NCBI GenBank assembly: GCA_934278995.1
Contig: CAKQWM010000017.1
Location: forward strand, 1-24,768
Direction: 5' to 3'
Origin: an uncultured Clostridia bacterium
GTDB lineage: Bacteria; Bacillota; Clostridia; Christensenellales; Borkfalkiaceae
DNA length: 24,768 nucleotides
This document shows positions 8,806-17,392 of the stretch, piece by piece. Position numbers and translations under genes: made by a program. The notes beneath the pieces are model-generated. The model had not been told where the DNA came from and searched no databases. It worked only from the letters and a program-made list of their open reading frames with translations. The first letter of the stretch is position 1; each line of letters opens with the position of its first letter.

Positions 8806-10431
8806 CTAATTTATTACATAAAGTGCTTCACCCAATCGGGAAACCGAACATGGAATAACTACACTCCCATCTACAACATTCGATGAAACCCGAGAGAACG
8901 TTAAAGTGCCAAAATCAAATTCAGATACCTTCTTCTTACCGCATTTAATGGTTATAAATGTTACAGGCTTATCTGAAGGATTGTATACATAGAGATAAAT
9001 CTTCTTTCCGCATTTAAGAGCATACGCTTCTCCTCCATCACAATTTGCATCCATAGTTTCAAATAGCCCTTTGCTATCCTCAAGCATCATATCCGAAACC
9101 TTTTTAACAGTCCTAAAATATGAAACCATATTTCTGTTTTCAAAATACTCCCACCACCAACTCATAGGAGTAATAGGGGTCGGAGAGAATACTCCATACC
9201 ATAGACCTCTTCGAAAATCTGCATCCATTTCGTCTGCAAAATCATCGAAATTCTTAGACCAATCCCACTCTCGGCCAAACTCTCCGATTACATAAGGCTT
9301 TCCAAAGCGGTTTTCATAATCGACTATAGTCTTTGGAATAGTGGATGTAGCATTATATATATGCTTTTGATTGATATCCAGATCTGCCACTGAATTCAAC
9401 CCTTTCAAATCTCGATGCGATATCGATGTCGTAACTATATGCCCGTATGGGTCAATTGATTTTAAATATTTTGACATCTCTGCATGCCAATTCACTATAT
9501 CCTCAGAAGGGATGGGATTATTCTTGTCGCGAAACTGAATATTATCTATCTCATTAAAGAATTCCCACATTCCGATGGCCGGACTATACCCCCAGCGAGC
9601 CACTATATAACGAAGGTAGTTTTTATAACGCGCCTTGGACACTTCACTAACAAAAAAACTTCTGTCGGCATATACATTACCTTGGCCAATGCACAACATA
9701 AATCTTATATCCAGACTTTCAGCGAGAGCCACCACATCATCAAGGTGATTTATGGCACTTATATTCATATAGTCAGAAGTTGGCGTGTAACGCGAATTAT
9801 TAAAATCGCGCTGTCTATCAATAGGAAAATTCCACGAGCACATCCAAATGCGGACAAAATTTCCCCCATTTGAAGCGAACTGTGGTAGCATTACATTATA
9901 ATTGAACCTGTCTGACTGTTCATGAAGTTCACTAAAGAATTTAGAATCATCCCTATCTCTTGACTCCCAACAGATATTTTCAGCTATACCACGAAATAGT
10001 GTCCCGTCATCATACTTTAATGTCCAATTATCGTTAGTATGCAGCAAACCATGTCCTTTACCCGACTTTACTTTCAAAAATCCCTTTGCAGATTCAGAAA
10101 CCACGTTTGAGCGCTCCGAGAGTCGAAACATATAAGAATATGTACCCGTCTGCTGAGCCGTAAAACGAGCGCTCCATTTACTGAGTTCTCCGCTTTTACC
10201 GCTAACATAATAGCAAGGAAGCACAATTTGCTTTCCCGATGGCGAGGTTAAAACCATATCCAATGCTATCTGCTCCTGAAGATATGGATTTTCCCAATGT
10301 CCAGTCAAGGAAATAGTAAATTCAGTCTTTGAGTATTCTTTTGTTGAGGCTGGAGCTTCTACCGATACTATCTGCGCGTTTGTAATAGTCCCGGATAGTG
10401 CTAAAATGATTATCAGTAAAATTCGCTTCAT
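8806..10431 (-). CDS. DUF5060 plus GH5-like (clan GH-A) glycoside hydrolase
   Basis: A predicted exported glycosidase of 541 residues. A signal peptide ends near TNAQ (17-20). Residues about 22-125 look like a DUF5060 immunoglobulin-like domain (EFTISLTGHWENPY; GTYSYMFRL at 96-104). Residues about 126-455 form a clan GH-A barrel: GGNFVRIWMCSW (189-200), MWEFFNEID (288-296) with Glu294 the likely acid/base, KHIYN (356-360), VIGEFG (381-386) with Glu384 the likely nucleophile, and SWWWEYF (424-430). A small C-terminal beta domain (about 456-541) follows. The NE and GEFG motifs point to GH5, but the subfamily is unclear and a GH140-like or other GH-A family remains possible. Its PUL context suggests attack on mannan or glucomannan. 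It begins nine bases after the DUF1735 gene stop. Confidence 0.75.
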   Translation of the reverse strand: MKRILLIIILALSGTITNAQIVSVEAPASTKEYSKTEFTISLTGHWENPYLQEQIALDMVLTSPSGKQIVLPCYYVSGKSGELSKWSARFTAQQTGTYSYMFRLSERSNVVSESAKGFLKVKSGKGHGLLHTNDNWTLKYDDGTLFRGIAENICWESRDRDDSKFFSELHEQSDRFNYNVMLPQFASNGGNFVRIWMCSWNFPIDRQRDFNNSRYTPTSDYMNISAINHLDDVVALAESLDIRFMLCIGQGNVYADRSFFVSEVSKARYKNYLRYIVARWGYSPAIGMWEFFNEIDNIQFRDKNNPIPSEDIVNWHAEMSKYLKSIDPYGHIVTTSISHRDLKGLNSVADLDINQKHIYNATSTIPKTIVDYENRFGKPYVIGEFGREWDWSKNFDDFADEMDADFRRGLWYGVFSPTPITPMSWWWEYFENRNMVSYFRTVKKVSDMMLEDSKGLFETMDANCDGGEAYALKCGKKIYLYVYNPSDKPVTFITIKCGKKKVSEFDFGTLTFSRVSSNVVDGSVVIPCSVSRLGEALYVIN

Positions 10432-10440
10432 CGTTAATAT

Positions 10441-10978
10441 TTATTTGATATTTCTTACATCTATAACTACAACTACCGAAGTGCCATTTGAGGATAGTTT
10501 ATAAGAAGATGGAGCATCGAGTTTTAAAGCCAGAACATAAATGCCGCTATTTTCTTCTATAAATACCTTAGGGATAGAGAGATAAAATGTCGTAGCATTT
10601 TTCCCTGCCTCCACATTTACACTCGAAGGAATAGTATATACTGACTGTGGCAGAACAGTAGCACCAAGGTTTGCAGCAGCTAAAACAGACGCTTCCCTAT
10701 CCTCTAAGACATTAACACTGAAACCTTCACTAGGTTTTTCCCCTGAAAGCATAACGCCTAAATAAATGTCCACACCATCTTCAGATAGTTTATAATTACG
10801 AGTATCCTCACCCCCCTCCTGAAGGGACATTATAGTAGTTATTAATACCGCCACTTACCATAGCCTGTGGTATATAAATAAACGAATTACCATAATCAAC
10901 CTCACTATCCCCCTTCTGGCAGGAAAGAGCCATAAAAGCTGACAGAAAAATCGTCGCGAAAAGTATTGTTTTTTTCAT
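10441..10978 (-). pseudogene. DUF1735-type lipoprotein gene broken by a single-base frameshift
   Basis: The ATG at 10978 opens a frame with a lipoprotein signal (MALSC, Cys20) and the start of a DUF1735 domain (SFIYIPQA, NNYYNVPSGGG), ending at TGA 10810-10808 after 56 codons. The rest of the domain (EDTRNYKLSEDGVDIYLGV through to TSVVVVIDVRN) continues in another frame to the stop at 10443-10441. The switch is in a run of six G on the minus strand (six C at plus 10811-10816). Removing one G would give one 178-residue lipoprotein with no other defect. DUF1735 lipoproteins usually follow SusD genes and are thought to be surface glycan-binding accessories. The lesion may be a mutation, phase variation in a G run, or a sequencing error. 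Confidence 0.85.
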
Positions 10979-10999
10979 TTGACTTATATTTTATGTTTA

Positions 11000-12664
11000 C
11001 TAATAGTTAGGATTCTGTTGAAGTGTTCCGTGCGAATTTTCCACCTCGGAGCGACTGAATGGCATATAGTAATTACGCTCGTTGAAAGTTCTTGTTGCCA
11101 CTGTAACAACTGTATAAACATAGTTTTCACCGCTTTTACGGATTTGAACCCCTTTAACCGGCTCATTAAGAACAGTTGAAGCATCTTTCCAACGAAGCAA
11201 GTCCCAATATCTATGGTCCTCAAACGCCAGTTCCACCATACGCTCATGTTTAACAACCTTACGGAAAGACTCAATAGTTCCTGCCTCGATTTCTGGAAGA
11301 CTAACACTTGCTCTATCCCTAACTTTCATCAAAGCCTCCTTTGCTGACATTACAAAACCAGCTGGAACAACCGATGGACCATAAGCCTCATTCACCGCTT
11401 CTGCATAATTAAGCAACACTTCAGCAAAACGGTAAGCCACCCAGTTATGCTGAGCCGTCTGCCCTTGAGTAAGATTCAAACCGTCAGTAAGGAATTTCTT
11501 TAAATAATAGCCCGTACGGCTAGCATTGGCCTTGGACATATCGTCAGTTTCACCTGGGGTCTGTGCTATAGTTCGCCCGTTCCAAATAGATGTGTTGTAA
11601 ACAATTGACGCATAAAAACGAGGGTCTCTATTGGCATAAGGGTCACTTTCGTTAGGCGTGCCAATATATTCGTAAGCATCTACAAGATTCTGAGTAGGAC
11701 ACACTCCACTCTTACCTCCCTGAGTGGCAATAGGATAGTTTGCTACTTCCAAGTTATTGGAAGCACCTCTGCGAACAGCATAAATAGTCTCGGGACTTGT
11801 CAAAGAAGTGGCGCCACTGAAATAGCTTTCGTAGTCACTGTCAAGAGAATAGGTAATGTTCGTATTAGAAAGAAATTCGTTTGAGGCCTCTGCTGCCCTT
11901 ATCCACTTGGCAGTATCATTCGACGGATTATGAAGAGGGCTTGCAGCATATAGCAGTGTCCTTGCCTTAATAGCAAGAGCTACTCCAAGGGTGAATCGTC
12001 CCTCGCGCTCAGCAAAATCATTCCAATTATAGGCCAATTCGTCTTTCCACTCATCTATTTCATTAACAATATACTCTACTACTTCTTCATAGCTTGAACG
12101 AGAGACAAAAGCGTTTGCGCTCTTATCCATAGTTGTTTCTATAATAGGAACACCGCCATACATCTTCGCAAGCTCTGAATAATAGTATGCGCGTAATATA
12201 TGCGCCTCTGCAATATACCACTTTAGAGACTGAAGGTCCCTTTCATAATTAACAGCATCTGTAACAAGATTTCTGTTTTGAGCAAGCAACGCTTCTCCTT
12301 TCCCGTCAGCGGCATAATCCAAAAAGAAATTCACAGCACGAATCCCCTCGTAACAGTTAGTATATAAATAAGAGATAGGATTTACACTTGCATTCACTAT
12401 GCCCTTATTGAAATAAATCACATCCGATGCCGCAGATGTCTGCTGCGCCTCGTCAGAAGCAGCCGCGAAAATGTTCCCATCAATGACTGAATATCCATTG
12501 ATAATAGGAGTGTAGCAGGCATTGGCAAAATACCATATACTGTTTCTATCGGTAAGTATGGTTTCCCCTGTATTATTCGTGTCAAGGCTCGTATCAAGGA
12601 ACGAACATCCTTGCCCGGCGATAAGAAGAGCCACCACAAATATTGCGTTTTTTATCGTTTTCAT
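11000..12664 (-). CDS. SusD-like outer-membrane lipoprotein, partner of short SusC
   Basis: A 554-residue SusD/RagB-type lipoprotein. The signal peptide ends in GQGC (Cys20) followed by SFLDTSLDT, a common SusD start. Later motifs include YYYSELAKMYGGVPI, the RFAEVLLNYAEAVNEA helix and a closing QQNPNY, all typical of the family. Four in-frame ATGs lie at 12679, 12673, 12670 and 12664; the last gives the shortest clean signal peptide. Its sequence differs clearly from the first SusD, so the two pairs are not a recent duplication and may capture different chain lengths or decorations of the same glycan. The next gene, the frameshifted DUF1735 lipoprotein, starts 21 bases downstream. Confidence 0.92.
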   Translation of the reverse strand: MKTIKNAIFVVALLIAGQGCSFLDTSLDTNNTGETILTDRNSIWYFANACYTPIINGYSVIDGNIFAAASDEAQQTSAASDVIYFNKGIVNASVNPISYLYTNCYEGIRAVNFFLDYAADGKGEALLAQNRNLVTDAVNYERDLQSLKWYIAEAHILRAYYYSELAKMYGGVPIIETTMDKSANAFVSRSSYEEVVEYIVNEIDEWKDELAYNWNDFAEREGRFTLGVALAIKARTLLYAASPLHNPSNDTAKWIRAAEASNEFLSNTNITYSLDSDYESYFSGATSLTSPETIYAVRRGASNNLEVANYPIATQGGKSGVCPTQNLVDAYEYIGTPNESDPYANRDPRFYASIVYNTSIWNGRTIAQTPGETDDMSKANASRTGYYLKKFLTDGLNLTQGQTAQHNWVAYRFAEVLLNYAEAVNEAYGPSVVPAGFVMSAKEALMKVRDRASVSLPEIEAGTIESFRKVVKHERMVELAFEDHRYWDLLRWKDASTVLNEPVKGVQIRKSGENYVYTVVTVATRTFNERNYYMPFSRSEVENSHGTLQQNPNY

Positions 12665-12682
12665 AATCATCATTCCCATTAA

Positions 12683-15520
12683 TTAAAAAGTTATGGTGAC
12701 TCCGGCAGCAAATGTCTTCATCACTGGATACAAGCCCTTAAGATTCTCAGGATCCAAATTAAACTCACTTAGAAGAGGACTGATTGTAAATAGGTTATGT
12801 CCGCTAAGATATACCCTTAATTCCGATATTCCAGCATTTTTCATCTTAGCTGAGGAAAAGTTATAACCTAATTCAACATTACGAAGCTTAATAAAAGAAG
12901 CATCCTTTATCCATAGCGAGCTTGTGCGATAGTTATTCTCATTACTCTGAGTCGTCAAACGAGGATAAGTTGCATTAGCACGATTGTCTATCCCCTCTGT
13001 AGGATAATATACCCACGAACCCTTGGCAATACTGTATGCATTACCATTATCCACAAAAGCCACAGTCTGATTCCAGTTATCAAGAAGATTAGCCGAAACA
13101 CCTGCCATACCTTGGAAGAGCACCTGTAGATCAAAACCCTTATATCCAAGTTTTCCGCCAAAGCTGAAATACCATTCAGGATATACAGAACGACCTATTC
13201 TGGTTACATCATTTTGGTCAACAATTCCATTCTTATCCAAATCCAGATACTTTACATCACCTGGCTGCACACTTCCGAACGCAGGCACAGGAAGGTCAGA
13301 AAGAAGGGAACCATCCTCGTTAAAATCATCAATGCCGTAAAAACCGTCGGCTACAAGCCCGATGTAAGTACCGAGAGGGCGACCTGTCTGAGCACTGAAA
13401 GCATTGGCAGGAGCGACTTCATTCATATTATCTATTCTATTGCGACTGAATGTCACCTGACCATTAAGAGCATATTCAAAATCACCAGATTTTCCATTCC
13501 ACGAAGTGGTAAGTTCAAATCCCTTGTTGGTCATACTTCCTGAATTAGTAAAGAGGAACTGCTTTCCATAGTAACCCATTAAGGAATTGTCTAATGTGAG
13601 TATGTCAGTTCTCTTATCGAGGAAGAAATCTGCCGTTATATTTAGATTACGAACAAGTGTCGCATCAAAGCCAATATTGTATTTCAAACTCTTTTCGGCA
13701 TGAACATCATCACTTTTCTTAAACATAGGGACTAAACTGGTCTGCCATACGCCAGAAGTTTTCCCCGTATAGAATGAGCCCACATAACTATATGTGTAAT
13801 AATCCTTAAATAGATAGCGTCCATTAGAACTATACCCCGACAGAACCGATGTCGCACTAGTATCATAAGCACCAGAAAGGCCTGCCGATGCTCTTACCTT
13901 AAGGAAGTTAACCACATTACTTCCCTTTAAGAAGTTCTCGTTGCTAACTATCCACGCCATCGATGCCGCAGGATATGCTGCCCATCTATGACCTGGAGCA
14001 TAAGCATCATTTCCAAAATAAGAGAAGGCGAGTTCTGCTATATATCGCTTGTCATATTCGTAATGAACGAATCCATTTAGATTCATAGTGTTATACTTAT
14101 ATGAAAAATAACCATCTCCCTTATATGCCGAAAGATTAAAATTGAGCGCCGAAGAAAGCACACTCTTTCCTGATGTTCTGTCATAACCAGCAGTCACTAC
14201 GCCTTGCTTCCAATCCTGCATGCCATTAGAGCCATAGCCAGTGGCAGTAATCGTAGTCGTTTCATCCGTAGTGGTAGTAACGCCCCCATTCCATCTAGCA
14301 TAATTCCTAGTTTTGCCATATTGGCTAAGAGTATGACTATAGAATGATATCGATTCTTGAAGATAAAGTCCTTCAAGTAAGTCATCTAAGTTCTCCCTTA
14401 TAGAGAAATTGCCCTGAAGACTTCTTGCTTTATGGGACATCCATCCAAGTCCATTAACCGATGCAAAAGGGTTATTCGGATACAAAGCAGTTCCAGAATA
14501 GTTCTGGCGTTGGTCATCGTCATAAATACTGTATATATTTGATGGATAAGTAGCGAGATCATTAAACAATTGTGTAATACCATAATTCGGTCTTTCCATT
14601 TCCTCGATACGGCCACCGAAATCCACCTTGACATCGAAAATTCTAAGAATATTAAAATCAAGATTGGTACGAAGATTATACTTCTGATAACCTACATTCC
14701 GTGTATAATCAGTATTAGAAGTATTAAAAATGCCACTATTGTTAATGTAATCAAGATTAATATTGTAACGAGCGTTTTTAGCTCCTCCATTTAACACGAC
14801 ACCTCCATCTACATACTGTCCGATATTCTTAAGCGCTGCATCATACCAGTCCACATCTGGGGCAGTTCCATCTTTATACGCAGCCAATTGTTCTTCAGAA
14901 TAGACCGGAGACCATTCCATACCATTATCATTAGAAACCGCTTGATTATAAAGGTTGGCAAACTCATACGAGCCAAGCGGCTTATTTATCATGGTCGGGC
15001 TTTGCACTCCGTATCGCAGCCGTGCGTTTACTGTGGCTTTACCTATCTGCCCTCTCTTGGTAGTAATTCTAATTACTCCATTGGCTCCCTTCTCTCCATA
15101 AAGAGCTAAAGCAGCTGCATCTTTAAGCACTTCGACCGATTCGATTTCTGAAGCTGAAAGACCTGTGAGATATTCAGAATTAACCTCGAATCCATCTACA
15201 AAAACCTTGGCTGTATTCCATCCATTTATCGCATAACTTCCTATACCACGAACGAGCCATTTTGCATTATTATCCTCGTAAGATCCCGTCCCTTGCATTA
15301 CCATAAGGCCCGGGATTCCAATTAAAGTATTGGTAAAATTCGATGTGGGAGTCTTATAAAGGTCCTCTCCCGAAATCTTTGATATGGAAGCAGTAGAATT
15401 AAGCTCTTCCTTTGAGGAAGTCAGTTCACTGTCAGATGGTTCCTGAGCGCTTAGTTTTCCTAAAGCAAGTGTTATCACTGCAGTCAGGACCACATATTTT
15501 CTTATATTGAGTTTTTTCAT
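12683..15520 (-). CDS. short SusC-like outer-membrane protein lacking N-terminal domain and TonB box
   Basis: A second SusC-type transporter of 945 residues. A signal peptide ends near KLSAQ (22-26). Unlike the first SusC there is no carboxypeptidase-regulatory-like domain, and no DEVVV-type TonB box can be seen: the segment after the signal peptide is rich in Ser, Glu and Asp (about 27-45) and runs straight into the plug (ISGEDLYKTP at 49-58, VRGIGSY 90-96, LKDAAALALYGEKGANGV 132-149). The barrel ends in the usual terminal Phe. An in-frame ATG exists nine codons upstream (15547), but 15520 begins a normal MKK signal peptide. A SusD follows 18 bases downstream. Such short SusC forms are, as I recall, known in Bacteroidetes beside DUF1735 lipoproteins, but how they couple to TonB is unclear. 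Confidence 0.9.
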   Translation of the reverse strand: MKKLNIRKYVVLTAVITLALGKLSAQEPSDSELTSSKEELNSTASISKISGEDLYKTPTSNFTNTLIGIPGLMVMQGTGSYEDNNAKWLVRGIGSYAINGWNTAKVFVDGFEVNSEYLTGLSASEIESVEVLKDAAALALYGEKGANGVIRITTKRGQIGKATVNARLRYGVQSPTMINKPLGSYEFANLYNQAVSNDNGMEWSPVYSEEQLAAYKDGTAPDVDWYDAALKNIGQYVDGGVVLNGGAKNARYNINLDYINNSGIFNTSNTDYTRNVGYQKYNLRTNLDFNILRIFDVKVDFGGRIEEMERPNYGITQLFNDLATYPSNIYSIYDDDQRQNYSGTALYPNNPFASVNGLGWMSHKARSLQGNFSIRENLDDLLEGLYLQESISFYSHTLSQYGKTRNYARWNGGVTTTTDETTTITATGYGSNGMQDWKQGVVTAGYDRTSGKSVLSSALNFNLSAYKGDGYFSYKYNTMNLNGFVHYEYDKRYIAELAFSYFGNDAYAPGHRWAAYPAASMAWIVSNENFLKGSNVVNFLKVRASAGLSGAYDTSATSVLSGYSSNGRYLFKDYYTYSYVGSFYTGKTSGVWQTSLVPMFKKSDDVHAEKSLKYNIGFDATLVRNLNITADFFLDKRTDILTLDNSLMGYYGKQFLFTNSGSMTNKGFELTTSWNGKSGDFEYALNGQVTFSRNRIDNMNEVAPANAFSAQTGRPLGTYIGLVADGFYGIDDFNEDGSLLSDLPVPAFGSVQPGDVKYLDLDKNGIVDQNDVTRIGRSVYPEWYFSFGGKLGYKGFDLQVLFQGMAGVSANLLDNWNQTVAFVDNGNAYSIAKGSWVYYPTEGIDNRANATYPRLTTQSNENNYRTSSLWIKDASFIKLRNVELGYNFSSAKMKNAGISELRVYLSGHNLFTISPLLSEFNLDPENLKGLYPVMKTFAAGVTITF

Positions 15521-15553
15521 TGTGATATTCATTATTATATCGGCCATTTACAA

Positions 15554-17374
15554 TCAATATCCAGGGTTTTGGGTTGTAGTGCCTTTGTTTATCTCGGTCT
15601 GCGGGAATGGTTCAAGATACATCGCCGGACTCCAAAATGCGGTATAAGCCACTGCATCCCAATAGGATACCACCCACTTCGCAGCATAAGGCCATGTTGC
15701 CTCATCAGTATCTTCTATATTGAATTGCAGCATGCGCATCTCTCCGCCACAAATACCATCAGCGATATCAGCTCGTTTCCAATGTTTAACTGACCAATAC
15801 TTATGGTTCTCCTGAAAGAATTCTATCATGTCTTCTCTTTGAATAATTGCCCGTAACTTGGCCTGGTCAGTCTCAACTATAGAAGGAAGACCGGCACGAT
15901 TATGAACAGCATTAAGATATTCAAGAGCTTTAGCCTGATTCCCATATTCGTTATATGCTTCTGCAAGATAAAGGTAAGTCTCTGCAAGTCTAAAAAGAGG
16001 AATTTCACACCAAATACGAGCACCCGCCTTATAGTAAAATTTCGTACGCTCTCCACACCCTTTATCGCTATCTATGGCATTAGGGAAAACATCACCTTTG
16101 CCTTTGTCTGCAGCATAACCACCACGTCCCCATCCGATGTTTGACCAATTATAGTCTCCAGGATTGTTCATAGAATCATAGCCACCCATTTTGATGTCTG
16201 CAAGCGCTCTTGGCTCGAGATTGGCTACATTTTCACGGTAATCCGCACCAGACCTAGCGGCAGCCTCTCCTATTTTAGGCCAATTAAGTTCCGAGCCATC
16301 CTTGGCATAGTAATTCTCCAAATGGTTTGTCAGAACTCCGCTACAATCTGTATCATAGCGATTTATTGTCTGATTAGGCGAACAATTTACAAAATTGGCT
16401 ATAGAACTGAATTCATCTCGCTTATAAGCAAGTATAACCTCCCTACTTGCCGGTTGTGAAGCAGCTTTCGCATAATCTTCAAAAGCATTAGGATTAGGAT
16501 TTCCGACACCTGCCCCTCCAGTATTGATGAGCTTCACACCATTCTCGCCAGCCCATTTAAGGACTTCTTCATTAGCTTCAATAGCATCCTTCCAGCGTTC
16601 TTTATCATAATTCCCAAAACAGATTAGGGCATTATTTTCCCCGTTGTCCAAATATGGAGTTTCACTATTGAACAAAGGACGAGCAGCATACTGAAGAGCT
16701 CTTGCTTTGATGGCAAGCACCGCTCCCCTTGTCATACGACCGGTATTGGCAGCATCCCACTGTTCCGGAAGTTGCCCATATGCCTCATCACATAATTCAC
16801 AGATATAATTAAGCATATCCTTTAAAGTAGCACGCCCTGCCGTAAGGTCATCGCTTGCTTCAAAAGATTTGGTCACTATCGGAACTCCACCATAACGATA
16901 AAACATACCCATATAACGATAAGCTATAAGTGCCGTAGCCTCTGCCTTTATAACCTCCTTTGTAGCCTCGTCCATATCGCTTACTTTGTGGATATTCTCC
17001 TTAACGATAAAGCACTGTCTTATGTAGCGCCAATTATCGCCATAATTATCCGCTCCGGCATCAGAGCCGTCAGTTCCATTAACCGAAAGTCCTGCTTGTA
17101 CTATGTTATAGCTTCCATGCCAATTGTAACCACGTCCAAGCTCACCTGAAATAGCTCCATAAGTACAGTGACTTATACCCATGCCACCTGGTAAGCCATG
17201 TTGCAAGACATTACGATAGCAGGACATTAATGCGGCCTCGGCATTTTTAGTCTTACTGAAAACTGCATCCAGATCGACTGTGCCTGTGGTATCTGGCTTT
17301 TCGAGGAATTTGTTACAAGAACAAACCAACGAAAGGCTAGTAGCCACTATAAGAATCTTTGATAAAATATTCAT
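15554..17374 (-). CDS. SusD-like outer-membrane lipoprotein, partner of full-length SusC
   Basis: Lipid-anchored lid of the SusC channel that captures oligosaccharides at the surface. The 606-residue product has a lipobox VCSC (Cys20) followed by NKFLEKPD, the common N-terminus of SusD/RagB proteins. Helical repeats follow, with the conserved region FRLAETYLYLAEAYNEYGN and the closing NPGY. Reading could also begin at a TTG at 17392, directly after the SusC stop codon; the ATG at 17374 is preferred because it gives a standard lipoprotein signal. The protein is longer than many SusDs (about 500-570 residues). It is translated directly after its SusC. Confidence 0.94.
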   Translation of the reverse strand: MNILSKILIVATSLSLVCSCNKFLEKPDTTGTVDLDAVFSKTKNAEAALMSCYRNVLQHGLPGGMGISHCTYGAISGELGRGYNWHGSYNIVQAGLSVNGTDGSDAGADNYGDNWRYIRQCFIVKENIHKVSDMDEATKEVIKAEATALIAYRYMGMFYRYGGVPIVTKSFEASDDLTAGRATLKDMLNYICELCDEAYGQLPEQWDAANTGRMTRGAVLAIKARALQYAARPLFNSETPYLDNGENNALICFGNYDKERWKDAIEANEEVLKWAGENGVKLINTGGAGVGNPNPNAFEDYAKAASQPASREVILAYKRDEFSSIANFVNCSPNQTINRYDTDCSGVLTNHLENYYAKDGSELNWPKIGEAAARSGADYRENVANLEPRALADIKMGGYDSMNNPGDYNWSNIGWGRGGYAADKGKGDVFPNAIDSDKGCGERTKFYYKAGARIWCEIPLFRLAETYLYLAEAYNEYGNQAKALEYLNAVHNRAGLPSIVETDQAKLRAIIQREDMIEFFQENHKYWSVKHWKRADIADGICGGEMRMLQFNIEDTDEATWPYAAKWVVSYWDAVAYTAFWSPAMYLEPFPQTEINKGTTTQNPGY

Positions 17375-17392
17375 TGTATATTTCCTATTCAA

